In this document: in pieces, positions 9,264-17,612 of the stretch
Layout: every line of letters begins with the position of its first letter
How positions within the stretch are numbered: position 1 is the stretch's first letter
NCBI GenBank assembly: GCA_946402065.1
Contig: CAMIVR010000029.1
Location: 1-41,419 of the forward strand
DNA: 41,419 nt
Reading direction: 5' to 3'
Source of the DNA: an uncultured Brevibacillus sp.
Lineage (GTDB): Bacteria; Bacillota; Bacilli; Brevibacillales; Brevibacillaceae
Made by a program: the position numbers and the translations under genes
The notes under the pieces: generated by a model
Told to the model about the DNA's origin: nothing
Databases searched by the model: none
The model's input: only the letters and a program-made list of their open reading frames with translations

Positions 9264-10094
9264 ATGGAGAAATGGCGTTATCTCTTAACCGAGCCGATGT
9301 CGCCGGAGATGAACATGGCCGTCGATGAAGCGATCTTGACCGCACACAGCGAAGGCAAAGTTCCGCCCACCGTCCGATTTTACACATGGGACCCGGCAAC
9401 GCTGTCGATCGGCTATTTTCAAAAAGCGGAAAAAGAAATCGATCTGTCCGCCGTCAAAGAGCACAAGCTGGGTTTTGTCCGCCGCCCTACCGGTGGCAGA
9501 GCCGTCTTGCACGATAAAGAGCTGACCTATAGCGTGATCGTCTCAGAGACACATGAAAGGATGCCGACAAGCGTCACAGAAGCTTATAAGGTCATCAGCA
9601 TGGGGCTGTTGCACGGCTTCCGCGAGCTCGACCTGAAGGCAGAGATGGTTTCGCTTGCCTCCGAAGAGGAGAAGGAGAAATACAGCTCTCCCGGCTCATC
9701 CGCCTGTTTTGATTCGCCATCCTGGTACGAGCTGGTCGTCGAGGGCAAAAAAGTCGCAGGCAGCGCCCAGACCCGGCAAAAAGGCGTCATCCTGCAGCAC
9801 GGCTCGATTCTGTTGGACATGGACGTGGAGCAGTTGTTTTCTTTGCTGAAGTTTCCTTCCGAGCGTGTCAAGCAGCGGATGATCGACAGCTTCCGCCAGA
9901 AGGCCGTGACGATAAACGAGGTGAGCAACCGCACCGTGAGTCTCTCAGAAGCGATTGACGCCTTCCGCAAGGGCTTTGCGACCGGACTGGGAATCGATCT
10001 CGTGGCGCAGCCGCTGACAGCGGAAGAGCTGGCCACAGCAGAGGAGCTCGCCCGCAGCAGATACGCGACGGACGAATGGAATTTTCGCCGTTAG
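9264..10094 (+). CDS. lipM: Octanoyltransferase LipM
   Basis: 276 residues from the ATG at 9264, eight bases after AAGGAGGA; an upstream in-frame ATG at 9255 overlaps that site. LipM moves octanoate from acyl carrier protein to GcvH, the first step of lipoyl assembly in Bacillus. Signatures are MNMAVDEAI, the [19 protein letters not shown] stretch, [18 protein letters not shown] with the likely acyl-accepting cysteine, and KVAGSAQTR. Length matches Bacillus LipM (about 278). Its position after the gcv operon fits its GcvH substrate and mirrors Bacillus. It is probably transcribed on its own because a terminator and about 400 bases separate it from gcvPB. Confidence 0.93.
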   Translation: MEKWRYLLTEPMSPEMNMAVDEAILTAHSEGKVPPTVRFYTWDPATLSIGYFQKAEKEIDLSAVKEHKLGFVRRPTGGRAVLHDKELTYSVIVSETHERMPTSVTEAYKVISMGLLHGFRELDLKAEMVSLASEEEKEKYSSPGSSACFDSPSWYELVVEGKKVAGSAQTRQKGVILQHGSILLDMDVEQLFSLLKFPSERVKQRMIDSFRQKAVTINEVSNRTVSLSEAIDAFRKGFATGLGIDLVAQPLTAEELATAEELARSRYATDEWNFRR

Positions 10095-10219
10095 GGGAGG
10101 CGAATGGGTGGGACGTTCGAGGGATGCTTCCGCATTACGTAGGAATTTTTAACGGTGCGACGCGGTAGGACGACCGTCTTTGATGGGATGCTATCGTGTT
10201 GAACAGAACTGATTTGGTC

Positions 10220-10258
10220 AAAAAAAGCACTCACGCTTGTTTCCTGCGCGAGAGCCTT
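10220..10258 (-). terminator. Terminator downstream of the D-amino acid aminotransferase
   Basis: Read on the minus strand, GGCTCTCGCGC pairs imperfectly with GCGTGAGTGC and is followed by a run of seven T. A shorter T run on the other side could let it also stop lipM transcripts. Confidence 0.55.
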
Positions 10259-10311
10259 TTCTATGGCAGCAAGCCGTAATCGGCAAGAACTCGTTCAAAA
10301 TACCCAGTCGT

Positions 10312-11166
10312 TTACGTCGCTGTGGCGGAAGCAAATATTTCAGCTTCAAACAATGCCTGCAGCCGTTTGACGAGCGATCCGATTTCGCCGTTCCCGACCG
10401 GAACGCCATCGAGTTTGACGATCGGCATGATCTCGGATACGGTGCCGGTCAGGAACAGCTCGTCGGCAGATTGCACGAATGCCGTATCGAAAGCGACTTC
10501 GTGTACGCCAATCCCGTTTTTCGCGGCAAGCGAGATGATCGTTTGCCGCGTAATGCCGTGAAGGATGAGATTGGTGGCAGGATGGGTGTACAGCTCGCCT
10601 TGCTTGACGGCGAACAGATTGGCTGCACTGCATTCAGTGACGATGCCGTCACGGTGCAGGATGCAATCGTTGGCGCCGGCTTTCTTCGCTGTTTCCTTTG
10701 CCAGTACGGCACCTAACAGGTTGAGTGATTTGATGTCGCACATCAGCCAGCGCAGGTCCGGAACGAGAGCTGCCGTAATGCCGTGTTGCAGCTCTTGTAC
10801 GGGGCGTGCCTTTTGCCGGGCGAAGGCAGTGATGACGGGCTTTAGGGGATTTGCGGGAACGTCGTGCTGGCGTGGCGCCACGCCTCTGGAGATCTGCAAG
10901 TAAACGATGCCATCCGATGTTTGCAAAGCGTTTCGCCTGAGCAATTCCTCGCTAATCGCTCGCAGCTCGGCTTTGCTCCACGGAAGGGTGAGATTGATCC
11001 CCTCGGCGCTCCGGTACAGACGGGCAATGTGCTCGTCCCACTGGTACAGCACTCCGGCGTAGACACGAATCACTTCATAAATGCCATCGCCAAAATTGTA
11101 GCCGCGGTCTTCCGGTTGAATCACCGCTTCTCCGGTTTTTACCCAATTGCCGTCAACGTACAGCAT
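10312..11166 (-). CDS. dat: D-amino acid aminotransferase
   Basis: 284 residues from the ATG at 11166, matching Bacillus D-alanine aminotransferase (about 283). This fold-type IV PLP enzyme interconverts D-alanine, D-glutamate and their keto acids, supplying D-glutamate for peptidoglycan. Seen in the sequence: start MLYVDGNWV, the RGYNFGDGIYEVIRVY block, YLQISRG.APRQH and the catalytic lysine in CDIKSLNLLGAVLAK. Branched-chain aminotransferase or aminodeoxychorismate lyase are alternatives within the fold, but the CDIKSLNLL and QISRG blocks favour Dat. A GGGGGA ribosome site precedes the start. It is divergent from nrdJ. Confidence 0.9.
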   Translation of the reverse strand: MLYVDGNWVKTGEAVIQPEDRGYNFGDGIYEVIRVYAGVLYQWDEHIARLYRSAEGINLTLPWSKAELRAISEELLRRNALQTSDGIVYLQISRGVAPRQHDVPANPLKPVITAFARQKARPVQELQHGITAALVPDLRWLMCDIKSLNLLGAVLAKETAKKAGANDCILHRDGIVTECSAANLFAVKQGELYTHPATNLILHGITRQTIISLAAKNGIGVHEVAFDTAFVQSADELFLTGTVSEIMPIVKLDGVPVGNGEIGSLVKRLQALFEAEIFASATAT

Positions 11167-11201
11167 GTCAATCCCCCACCGTATTAAAATTTTTCGACAA
11201 G

Positions 11202-11217
11202 ACACAACATGTAGTAT
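11202..11217. promoter_or_regulatory. Possible single NrdR-box-like site
   Basis: ACACAACATGTAGTAT matches the NrdR box consensus ACACWATATATWGTGT at 13 of 16 positions. It lies in the dat-nrdJ intergenic region. NrdR normally binds two boxes about 31 bases apart, and I find no good second box, so this is weak. Confidence 0.3.
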
Positions 11218-11253
11218 TGATTATAGAGAAATGTGCAAAAATTAAACAAGATA

Positions 11254-11283
11254 TTGAATATAGGTAATGACCTATGGTATCGT
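11254..11283 (+). promoter_or_regulatory. Candidate nrdJ promoter with a dyad in the spacer
   Basis: TTGAAT, 18 bases, then TATCGT resembles a weak sigma-A promoter. The spacer contains a perfect inverted repeat, ATAGGT-AATG-ACCTAT (11260-11275), a possible operator. Confidence 0.3.
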
Positions 11284-11339
11284 TAAAGAACTACTTCTAC
11301 AAGATAACAAAACAACTTGTGGGGGTCAATTTCTTTTAG

Positions 11340-11368
11340 CTGATAAGCGCATCCATTTTTCTTATCAG
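11340..11368 (+). other. Hairpin in the nrdJ leader
   Basis: CTGATAAG (11340-11347) and CTTATCAG (11361-11368) are perfect 8-bp arms around a 13-base loop, about 75 bases before the nrdJ start. No T run follows, so it is not a standard terminator. No B12 box is visible. Confidence 0.45.
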
Positions 11369-11441
11369 TAAGCAATTCATACATACCGTAAGAAATACTG
11401 GTTTGTCTTCATTATTTACCTTGGGGGAGGAATTAAGAAGC

Positions 11442-13997
11442 ATGGCACGTTCTTCTGCAACTGCACGTTTAGAGGGTTTAAGTGAAAAGATTTTTTTGGA
11501 CAGGTATTCGCTGAAAGACCTTGATTATAAAAACACCAAAGTCGGTGACACCGTCCTGGTGCTGACCAAAGACGATCCGCGCTTTCCGCAAAAGGAAGTC
11601 GGCGAAGTCACGGCAATCGAAGGCAGCCGCGTCAAAGTGAAGCTGAGAAGCGGGGAAGAGGTCGAGAGCATTCTGGAACGGACGACGCGTCCGCTGGAAC
11701 CAACGCCCGATGCACTTTGGGACAGGCTGGCCAAGGCGATCGCCAGCGTCGAGCAGACGCCGGAAAAACAAGCGGAGTGGACCGGGAAGTTTCGCGAGCT
11801 GCTCGACGACTGGAAGCTCGTACCGGGCGGTCGGATCGCAGCAGGCGCGGGAGCAAGCGACGAGCTGACGCTGTTCAACTGCTACGTCATTCCCTCGCCC
11901 AAAGACTCTCGCGGCGGCATTATGGACACGCTCTCGCAAATGACGGAGATCATGTCGCGTGGCGGCGGAGTCGGAATTAATCTGTCCAGCCTGCGTCCGC
12001 GCCGGGCATTAGTCCGCGGCGTCAACGGCTCATCCAGCGGCTCCGTCTCCTGGGGCGGACTGTTCAGCTACACGACCGGCCTGATCGAGCAAGGCGGTTC
12101 CCGTCGTGGGGCGCTGATGCTGATGATCAACGACTGGCATCCTGACCTGCTGGAGTTCATCACCGTCAAGCAGACGATGGGGCTTGTGACCAATGCGAAT
12201 CTGTCCGTCTGCCTGTCCAACGGCTTTATGAAGGCGGTCAAGGAGGACCTCGAGTGGGAGCTGGTGTTTCCCGATACGACCGACCCCGACTACGAAGAGC
12301 TGTGGGACGGCAATCTGAAAAAATGGCGGGATGAGCTGGGCAAACCGGTAAAAGCGTACAAAACTGTGCGGGCCCGCGACGTCTGGCACACGATTATCGA
12401 GTCCGCCTGGAAATCGGCCGAACCGGGCGTGGTCTTTATCGAATACTACAATGACATGTCCAACAGCTGGTACTTCAACCCGATCATCTGCACCAATCCG
12501 TGCGGCGAGCAAGGCTTGCCGGCGTGGGGCGTCTGCAACCTGTCGGCGCTCAATCTGTCCAAATTCGTCGCTGACGGCGAAGTGGAGTGGGACAAGCTGG
12601 CTACGGCAGTACGCTACTCGACGCGCTTTTTGGACAATGTCATCGACGCTACACCGTATCACTTCGCCGAAAACGAAGCGAACCAAAAGAGCGAGCGCCG
12701 CGTCGGTCTCGGTACGATGGGCCTGGCGGAAATGCTGATTCAGCTGAAAATCCGCTACGGCAGCCCTGAGTCACTGGTCTTCTTGGACAAGCTCTACAAC
12801 TTTATCGCGCGTGAAGCGTATCTCGCTTCGACGGAAATTGCCGCGGAGAAAGGCAGCTTCCCGCAATTTGACCGCGACAAGTTCCTGATGAGCGGCTTTA
12901 TGAAGCAGTTTGACGATGAAGTGCGAAATGCCGTCTATGAAAAAGGCATCCGCAACGTTACGCTGTTGACGCAAGCGCCAACCGGCTCGACCGGCACAAT
13001 GGTCGGTACGTCGACGGGGATTGAACCGTTTTACGCGTTTGAATTCTTCAGGCAGAGCCGCCTTGGCTACGACAAGCAATACGTCCCGATTGCCAAGCAA
13101 TGGCTGGACGCCCATCCGGGAGAGGAGCTGCCCGATTACTTCGTCACCGCCATGACGCTCTCGGCCGAAGACCACGTGCGGGTGCAAGCGGCGATTCAAA
13201 AATGGGTGGACTCGTCGATCAGCAAAACCGCCAATGCGCCGCACGACTTTACGATCGAAGACACCAAACGCCTGTACGATCTGGCCTTTGACCTCGGCTG
13301 CAAAGGCGTGACGATCTACCGCGATGGCAGCCGCGATGTGCAAGTGTTAAATGTGAGCGACGAGAAGAAAGCGGACGAGGCCAAGTCGGCAGAGGAAACC
13401 GCCCCTCCGGAAGAAAAGGCGCCTGCGTTGCCCGTCCAGGCGAACGCGACCTCGGCGAAAAACTACAACAAGCGTCCGAAGAAGCTGAGCGGCGCTACGT
13501 ATAAGATGAAAACGCCGCTCGGCAAAGCGTACATTACGATCAACGACATCGACGGTGCGCCGTTTGAAGTGATCGTCAACGTCGGCAAAGCGGGCAGCGA
13601 CGTCTTCGCCATGTCGGAAGCGCTCGGTCGCGTCTCTACGCTCTTCCTCCGCTTTGGCGAGCTGCCGGACGGCAACAAGGCGCGTCTTTTGATCAAGCAT
13701 CTAAAAGGAATCGGCGGTTCGGGCGCTGTCGGCTTTGGCGCCAATCGCGTCGAGTCGATTCCGGATGCGGTAGCAAAAGCGCTGGAAATGCACCTCGACG
13801 GCGAAGACGAGTCGGCCTCGGTGGCCGCTTCGGGTTACTCTCAAGGCAAAGGCGGTGGGAATCAGATCACGGCCTACGAGGATGAGTATCATTCGCTCGA
13901 TGCCCCCGATCTCTGCCCGTCGTGCGGAGCCGCTACGCTGATGCCGCAAGAAGGCTGCAAGACGTGCACGAGCTGCGGGTATTCGAAGTGCAGCTAA
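11442..13997 (+). CDS. nrdJ: Adenosylcobalamin-dependent ribonucleotide reductase (class II)
   Basis: 851 residues from the ATG at 11442, downstream of GGGGGAGG; the frame upstream of it has no function. It reduces ribonucleotides to deoxyribonucleotides using adenosylcobalamin. Seen in order: TLFNCYVIPSP with a substrate-site cysteine, SRGGGVGINLSSLRP, NPCGEQGLPAWGVCNLSALNL with the thiyl-radical loop, TGSTGTMVGTSTGIEPFYAF, a linker rich in E, K and A near residues 650-690, and a C-terminal CPSCG...CTSCGYSKCS zinc-ribbon-like tail with the redox cysteines. It is single-subunit; no NrdF-like gene is nearby. The leader has a dyad, a hairpin and one NrdR-like site. Confidence 0.95.
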   Translation: MARSSATARLEGLSEKIFLDRYSLKDLDYKNTKVGDTVLVLTKDDPRFPQKEVGEVTAIEGSRVKVKLRSGEEVESILERTTRPLEPTPDALWDRLAKAIASVEQTPEKQAEWTGKFRELLDDWKLVPGGRIAAGAGASDELTLFNCYVIPSPKDSRGGIMDTLSQMTEIMSRGGGVGINLSSLRPRRALVRGVNGSSSGSVSWGGLFSYTTGLIEQGGSRRGALMLMINDWHPDLLEFITVKQTMGLVTNANLSVCLSNGFMKAVKEDLEWELVFPDTTDPDYEELWDGNLKKWRDELGKPVKAYKTVRARDVWHTIIESAWKSAEPGVVFIEYYNDMSNSWYFNPIICTNPCGEQGLPAWGVCNLSALNLSKFVADGEVEWDKLATAVRYSTRFLDNVIDATPYHFAENEANQKSERRVGLGTMGLAEMLIQLKIRYGSPESLVFLDKLYNFIAREAYLASTEIAAEKGSFPQFDRDKFLMSGFMKQFDDEVRNAVYEKGIRNVTLLTQAPTGSTGTMVGTSTGIEPFYAFEFFRQSRLGYDKQYVPIAKQWLDAHPGEELPDYFVTAMTLSAEDHVRVQAAIQKWVDSSISKTANAPHDFTIEDTKRLYDLAFDLGCKGVTIYRDGSRDVQVLNVSDEKKADEAKSAEETAPPEEKAPALPVQANATSAKNYNKRPKKLSGATYKMKTPLGKAYITINDIDGAPFEVIVNVGKAGSDVFAMSEALGRVSTLFLRFGELPDGNKARLLIKHLKGIGGSGAVGFGANRVESIPDAVAKALEMHLDGEDESASVAASGYSQGKGGGNQITAYEDEYHSLDAPDLCPSCGAATLMPQEGCKTCTSCGYSKCS

Positions 13998-14037
13998 GGA
14001 TTGCATGCGGGTCACTACAAGAGAAAATTGTGATTTT

Positions 14038-14457
14038 TCATCTCAGGTGAGAAAAACTTTCTTCGGCGGTCAGCCGCTGTAGCGCGGGAATGGACAGAAA
14101 GTAACGGTCAAGCAGAAGCCCCGCCCCGCCAAACGTCCGGGCGGCGGCAAACGCTTGATCGATCAGTTGCACGACGTGGGACGCCTGCCGTTCCCCGGAC
14201 GGGGCCCCCAGCGGAAGATCGCTTTCACCCCGTCCTTCTTTTGTTTGCTTCATACCGTCGCCAACAAGCACGACACGATCGCGCACGTATAGGAGCGGAG
14301 CTGTCCTGCCAACGACCTTTACCCAAACCAAACGTAGCGATTTGAGCGACCAGGCTGAGGAGCGAAAGAAATGGATGATGGACGCAAATCGGGTACACTG
14401 CTCCTGTAACCCTTTCAGCGATCTGCTCTTGTTTCTGGCGTGGGAACCGCTAGGATA
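14038..14457 (-). pseudogene. Decayed DDE transposase fragment
   Basis: On the minus strand a frame runs from about 14457 to 14038 with no ATG. It reads as pieces of an IS4-like transposase of Bacillales: an N-proximal part (FASIIHFFRSSAWSLKSL), a catalytic-aspartate block (RVVLVGDGMKQTKEGR), then directly SHVVQLIDQAFAAARTFG and LLLDRYFLSIPALQRL. In intact relatives the last two blocks are separated from the first by well over 50 residues, so the middle is deleted, and the C terminus is missing. No flanking inverted repeats are evident. Its position between nrdJ and the AT-rich regulator marks a recombination boundary. Confidence 0.6.
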
Positions 14458-14526
14458 TCACAGAATCGCTCGATTGGGTTATTTTCCTGTGCAACGATTT
14501 TTCGACAAGAACTTTTCACGGTCCAG

Positions 14527-17379
14527 TTAGGTTACATTTATATATTTTAGAAAGGAAGATCGGTCAAAAGAAGATAAGACCGCCTGCAAATTTTCTTTAA
14601 TCGTGATCCCTAAATCATTCACCAGATGTTTCTCCATTCGATTGAGTAGGTTTTTCGTTTGTGAAGTCATATTCGTTTCAAGTAACAATTGAAGATATTC
14701 ATAATATATATTCTCTTCATACGGATCCTTGTTTAGAAATTTCTCGAAATATTCGATGCTTCTCAATTGGTCCTGTTGATCCCAATAATAATGCGCCAAT
14801 TTTCTTAGAATCGTTAAATATTGAAAACGTAATTTTTCTCGCTCAGCTTCTAAAAAGGACTCATACGGATACTCCTCAAAATAATCCCCTTGATATAATT
14901 TTTCAGCCCTTAGCAGATGATCGACTTGAAATGAATTGGATTCAAGAGCGGAATTACTTAGCATATGAAACTCTTCTACATCTAGTCGAATATCTGTTGA
15001 ATGAAATGTATAATGAGTGTCAGAACGGGTGATAAATCGGGATAATTTTCCGGAATCTAAATCTGGTTCTAAAGCTTTTCTTAATATGGCTAGGGCAACA
15101 TTAAATTGATTGCGAATTAAATCAAAAGGACCATCCTCAAACAAATGATCAAATATGATGTCTTTATCTACTTTTTGATTCCTGTGCGTAATAAAAAACT
15201 GGAGTAACCGAAGGCTCGATTTCCGTTTGATAGGGATGATTTTACCATCTTTCATAAGGTGAAATTTCCCAAGCACGTGAATGGTTATCGTCGAATCTTG
15301 TATTCGCTCAATAATATCTATTGATTGTATTTCTGGATAGGTAAGTTTTTTAAGCAGCCATTCATACCCTTGCTTATTGCAAATGTCAACAAATTGCTTT
15401 ACCTTGCGAGATTCCTCTTTGGAATTACCAATACATCGATATAACTCAATTTGTGCATAAATAACCAGCGCCTTGTAGTAAAGAAAAGGATCAAGGGCAT
15501 CTAAAGCCTTCGAGAGGTAATTTTCAGCTTCTTTCCACTGTTGATTTTTCAGATAACATTGCCCCAATTCTAGGCAAGACCAACCAATATCGAACTCGAT
15601 TCCATAATGGTCAGAGACTTCAACAGCCTTCAGTGCCCACTCTATTGAACGAGGGTAGTCCTTATTCATTCTGAATATTTTGCTCATGCTACTGTAATAA
15701 AAAAATAATTGAGATGGATCATATTTATTCGTTAACTCAATGGCTTGATGAATAAAAGGCTCGGCCTTAGTGAAATCTCCCTCTTCTAAATAAATGGAGG
15801 CGATGGTGTCAAGAGCATGTGGCTGCACATACTTTATTCCATATTTTTCGGAAATATATAATGAACGTCTGGCGTATTGTTTTGCATTTTCAAATTCACC
15901 CAAATTTTTACAAACATCACCAAGCAAGTTCAGATTCCAAGCTGTCAAAGTAAAATCATGGAGAGATAAAGAGTTCTCTAACGATTCTTCTAAGAGGCTT
16001 TTAGCCTGAAAGAAATCTCCCTTAAACAGATATATGCCGGCAAGCCGGTGTTGAAGATGTGTATGCCATAGCAGGTCCTTTCCTTCTTTTGATTTCGCGA
16101 TACCTTCATCGAAAAGAGGTATGATTTCCTCAAAAATAGCTGGGATACAACGCATAAGGAAAAAACTGGTAATGACTAAGTGGAGGTCAGGCGAAGAATT
16201 CTCCAGCACTTCGTCCAGCATAGTCATAAGCTCAGTGGGGTTGTATCGGTCTTTTAGTATTCTTATTAATTCCAGCGCGTGGGTATAATTTTTCCCCATC
16301 ATATGATGGGCAAACGAATGGAAAAATCTATGCTGGCTTTCATAGATACGAGCGATGTGAATGTGATCATCTTCAAACGAATTATTTTGTGATACCCTTT
16401 TCATATCTTGATAAAGAAATTGTCGAAATAAAGGATGATAACAAAACCGCTCATGCTCGCTTTTATAAATAAATAATTGTTGCTGGACAAGGAGTTCCAA
16501 AATTTCCTGTGCTTGTTGAATGCCTAAAAATTCATTAATGACATGGGGATTTAATTCTGTCAGCAAACTGGTTTTATGCAAGAATGTTTGTATTTCAGAA
16601 GGCTGTGAATTCATAATGTGAGTCCCTAGATATTCAAAAATATCACTCACCACCGGAAAATTGGCCCAGAAATGAGCTTTATCATCCTTGTTCGTATTTT
16701 CAAGGATATTGAGAATAAGTTGGTAGCTAGCAGGCCAGCCATCTGTTTTTTGATAGATTAAATCGATCTCATGGTCAGTAAGATTAGCTTGTTGAAACTC
16801 TTGGAAGAAATCGAAAGTTTCAGATTTTGTAAACGCTAAGTCTGCTGTTTTCAATTCCTTGTATCGTCCACTCAGTTTTAATTTGACAGGAGATAACGTA
16901 GGGCGAATGTGACTTAACATGATAAAGGTAACCATGGGAGAAGCATTAGCTACTAATTGGTTAAGGATAGATTGAATTTCCTGACTTTGGTCAATACAGT
17001 GGAAATCGTCGAAAACGATAAACAATGGCTCGGTAATGGAAGATAAGATTACTGTCAAAAAGTCCAAATCTTCATTAACCTTTTCGGGAGTTACAACGTA
17101 GTCAGCATCTAAACGAGAAACGCTTCTTGATAAACCTGCTTTCAGATAGGTAAGGAAGACGTGTGGAAATCTGTCTCTATGATCTAATTGGTACCATACT
17201 GTTGGAATTTCCCTTTCCTTCACATAACTGGAAATAAAGGTAGTTTTTCCGTAACCGCTTTCACTAATCAATGAAAGGATTGATATTTTGTGATGATCAT
17301 CTAAAACAGAAAATAAGCGACTACGAATCAGATAAGGAGAGTAATCAGGAATTACTAGTTTTCTTTCAAACACGTGCAT
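14527..17379 (-). CDS. Large STAND/TPR transcriptional regulator with C-terminal BTAD domain
   Basis: 950 residues. A MalT-like NTPase comes first: Walker A SESGYGKTT (about 40-48) and Walker B LFIVFDDFHCID (119-130). A helical middle with TPR-like repeats follows (about 380-660; YARRSLYISEKYG, SIEWALKAVEVSDHYG). A SARP-like winged helix starts near ITIHVLGKFHLMKDGK (about 690), and the bacterial transcriptional activator domain is at the C terminus (YQGDYFEEYPYESFLEAEREKL). Such proteins are signal-sensing activators; the ligand and targets are unknown. AGGAG precedes the ATG by eight bases. The gene is much richer in A+T than its neighbours, suggesting transfer. It could control the 22-31 kb cluster, but nothing in the sequence proves it. 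Confidence 0.85.
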   Translation of the reverse strand: MHVFERKLVIPDYSPYLIRSRLFSVLDDHHKISILSLISESGYGKTTFISSYVKEREIPTVWYQLDHRDRFPHVFLTYLKAGLSRSVSRLDADYVVTPEKVNEDLDFLTVILSSITEPLFIVFDDFHCIDQSQEIQSILNQLVANASPMVTFIMLSHIRPTLSPVKLKLSGRYKELKTADLAFTKSETFDFFQEFQQANLTDHEIDLIYQKTDGWPASYQLILNILENTNKDDKAHFWANFPVVSDIFEYLGTHIMNSQPSEIQTFLHKTSLLTELNPHVINEFLGIQQAQEILELLVQQQLFIYKSEHERFCYHPLFRQFLYQDMKRVSQNNSFEDDHIHIARIYESQHRFFHSFAHHMMGKNYTHALELIRILKDRYNPTELMTMLDEVLENSSPDLHLVITSFFLMRCIPAIFEEIIPLFDEGIAKSKEGKDLLWHTHLQHRLAGIYLFKGDFFQAKSLLEESLENSLSLHDFTLTAWNLNLLGDVCKNLGEFENAKQYARRSLYISEKYGIKYVQPHALDTIASIYLEEGDFTKAEPFIHQAIELTNKYDPSQLFFYYSSMSKIFRMNKDYPRSIEWALKAVEVSDHYGIEFDIGWSCLELGQCYLKNQQWKEAENYLSKALDALDPFLYYKALVIYAQIELYRCIGNSKEESRKVKQFVDICNKQGYEWLLKKLTYPEIQSIDIIERIQDSTITIHVLGKFHLMKDGKIIPIKRKSSLRLLQFFITHRNQKVDKDIIFDHLFEDGPFDLIRNQFNVALAILRKALEPDLDSGKLSRFITRSDTHYTFHSTDIRLDVEEFHMLSNSALESNSFQVDHLLRAEKLYQGDYFEEYPYESFLEAEREKLRFQYLTILRKLAHYYWDQQDQLRSIEYFEKFLNKDPYEENIYYEYLQLLLETNMTSQTKNLLNRMEKHLVNDLGITIKENLQAVLSSFDRSSFLKYINVT

Positions 17380-17578
17380 GGATCATTCTCCTGACTATAA
17401 AAAATTTATTCTGATTCCACTTTAAATGTACAGGGACCTATTTTGCACTTACTATATCATTTTTATAAATGAATGTTAAGAATTCGTAATCTGGAAAGGA
17501 AGGCCACCAAGCGAAAGCGCGGCAGGCGAAGGAAATAATAAAAAAGGGTCTCTCATTTGGCATAGTCGTCACACGTGG

Positions 17579-17608
17579 GCCAGTTTCCTTAAGAGTGGGG
17601 AGACTGGC
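17579..17608. terminator. Hairpin just after the sigma-54 activator stop
   Basis: GCCAGTTTCC (17579-17588) pairs with GGAGACTGGC (17599-17608) with one G-U pair. It lies four bases past the activator stop codon. No T run follows on the minus strand; a short one (TGTTTTATT) follows on the plus strand, so its action as a terminator is uncertain. Confidence 0.35.
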
Positions 17609-17612
17609 TGTT

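Noticed and set aside
11167..11441. Cobalamin riboswitch upstream of the B12-dependent reductase
   Set aside because: No B12-box core or the expected long conserved fold is visible.
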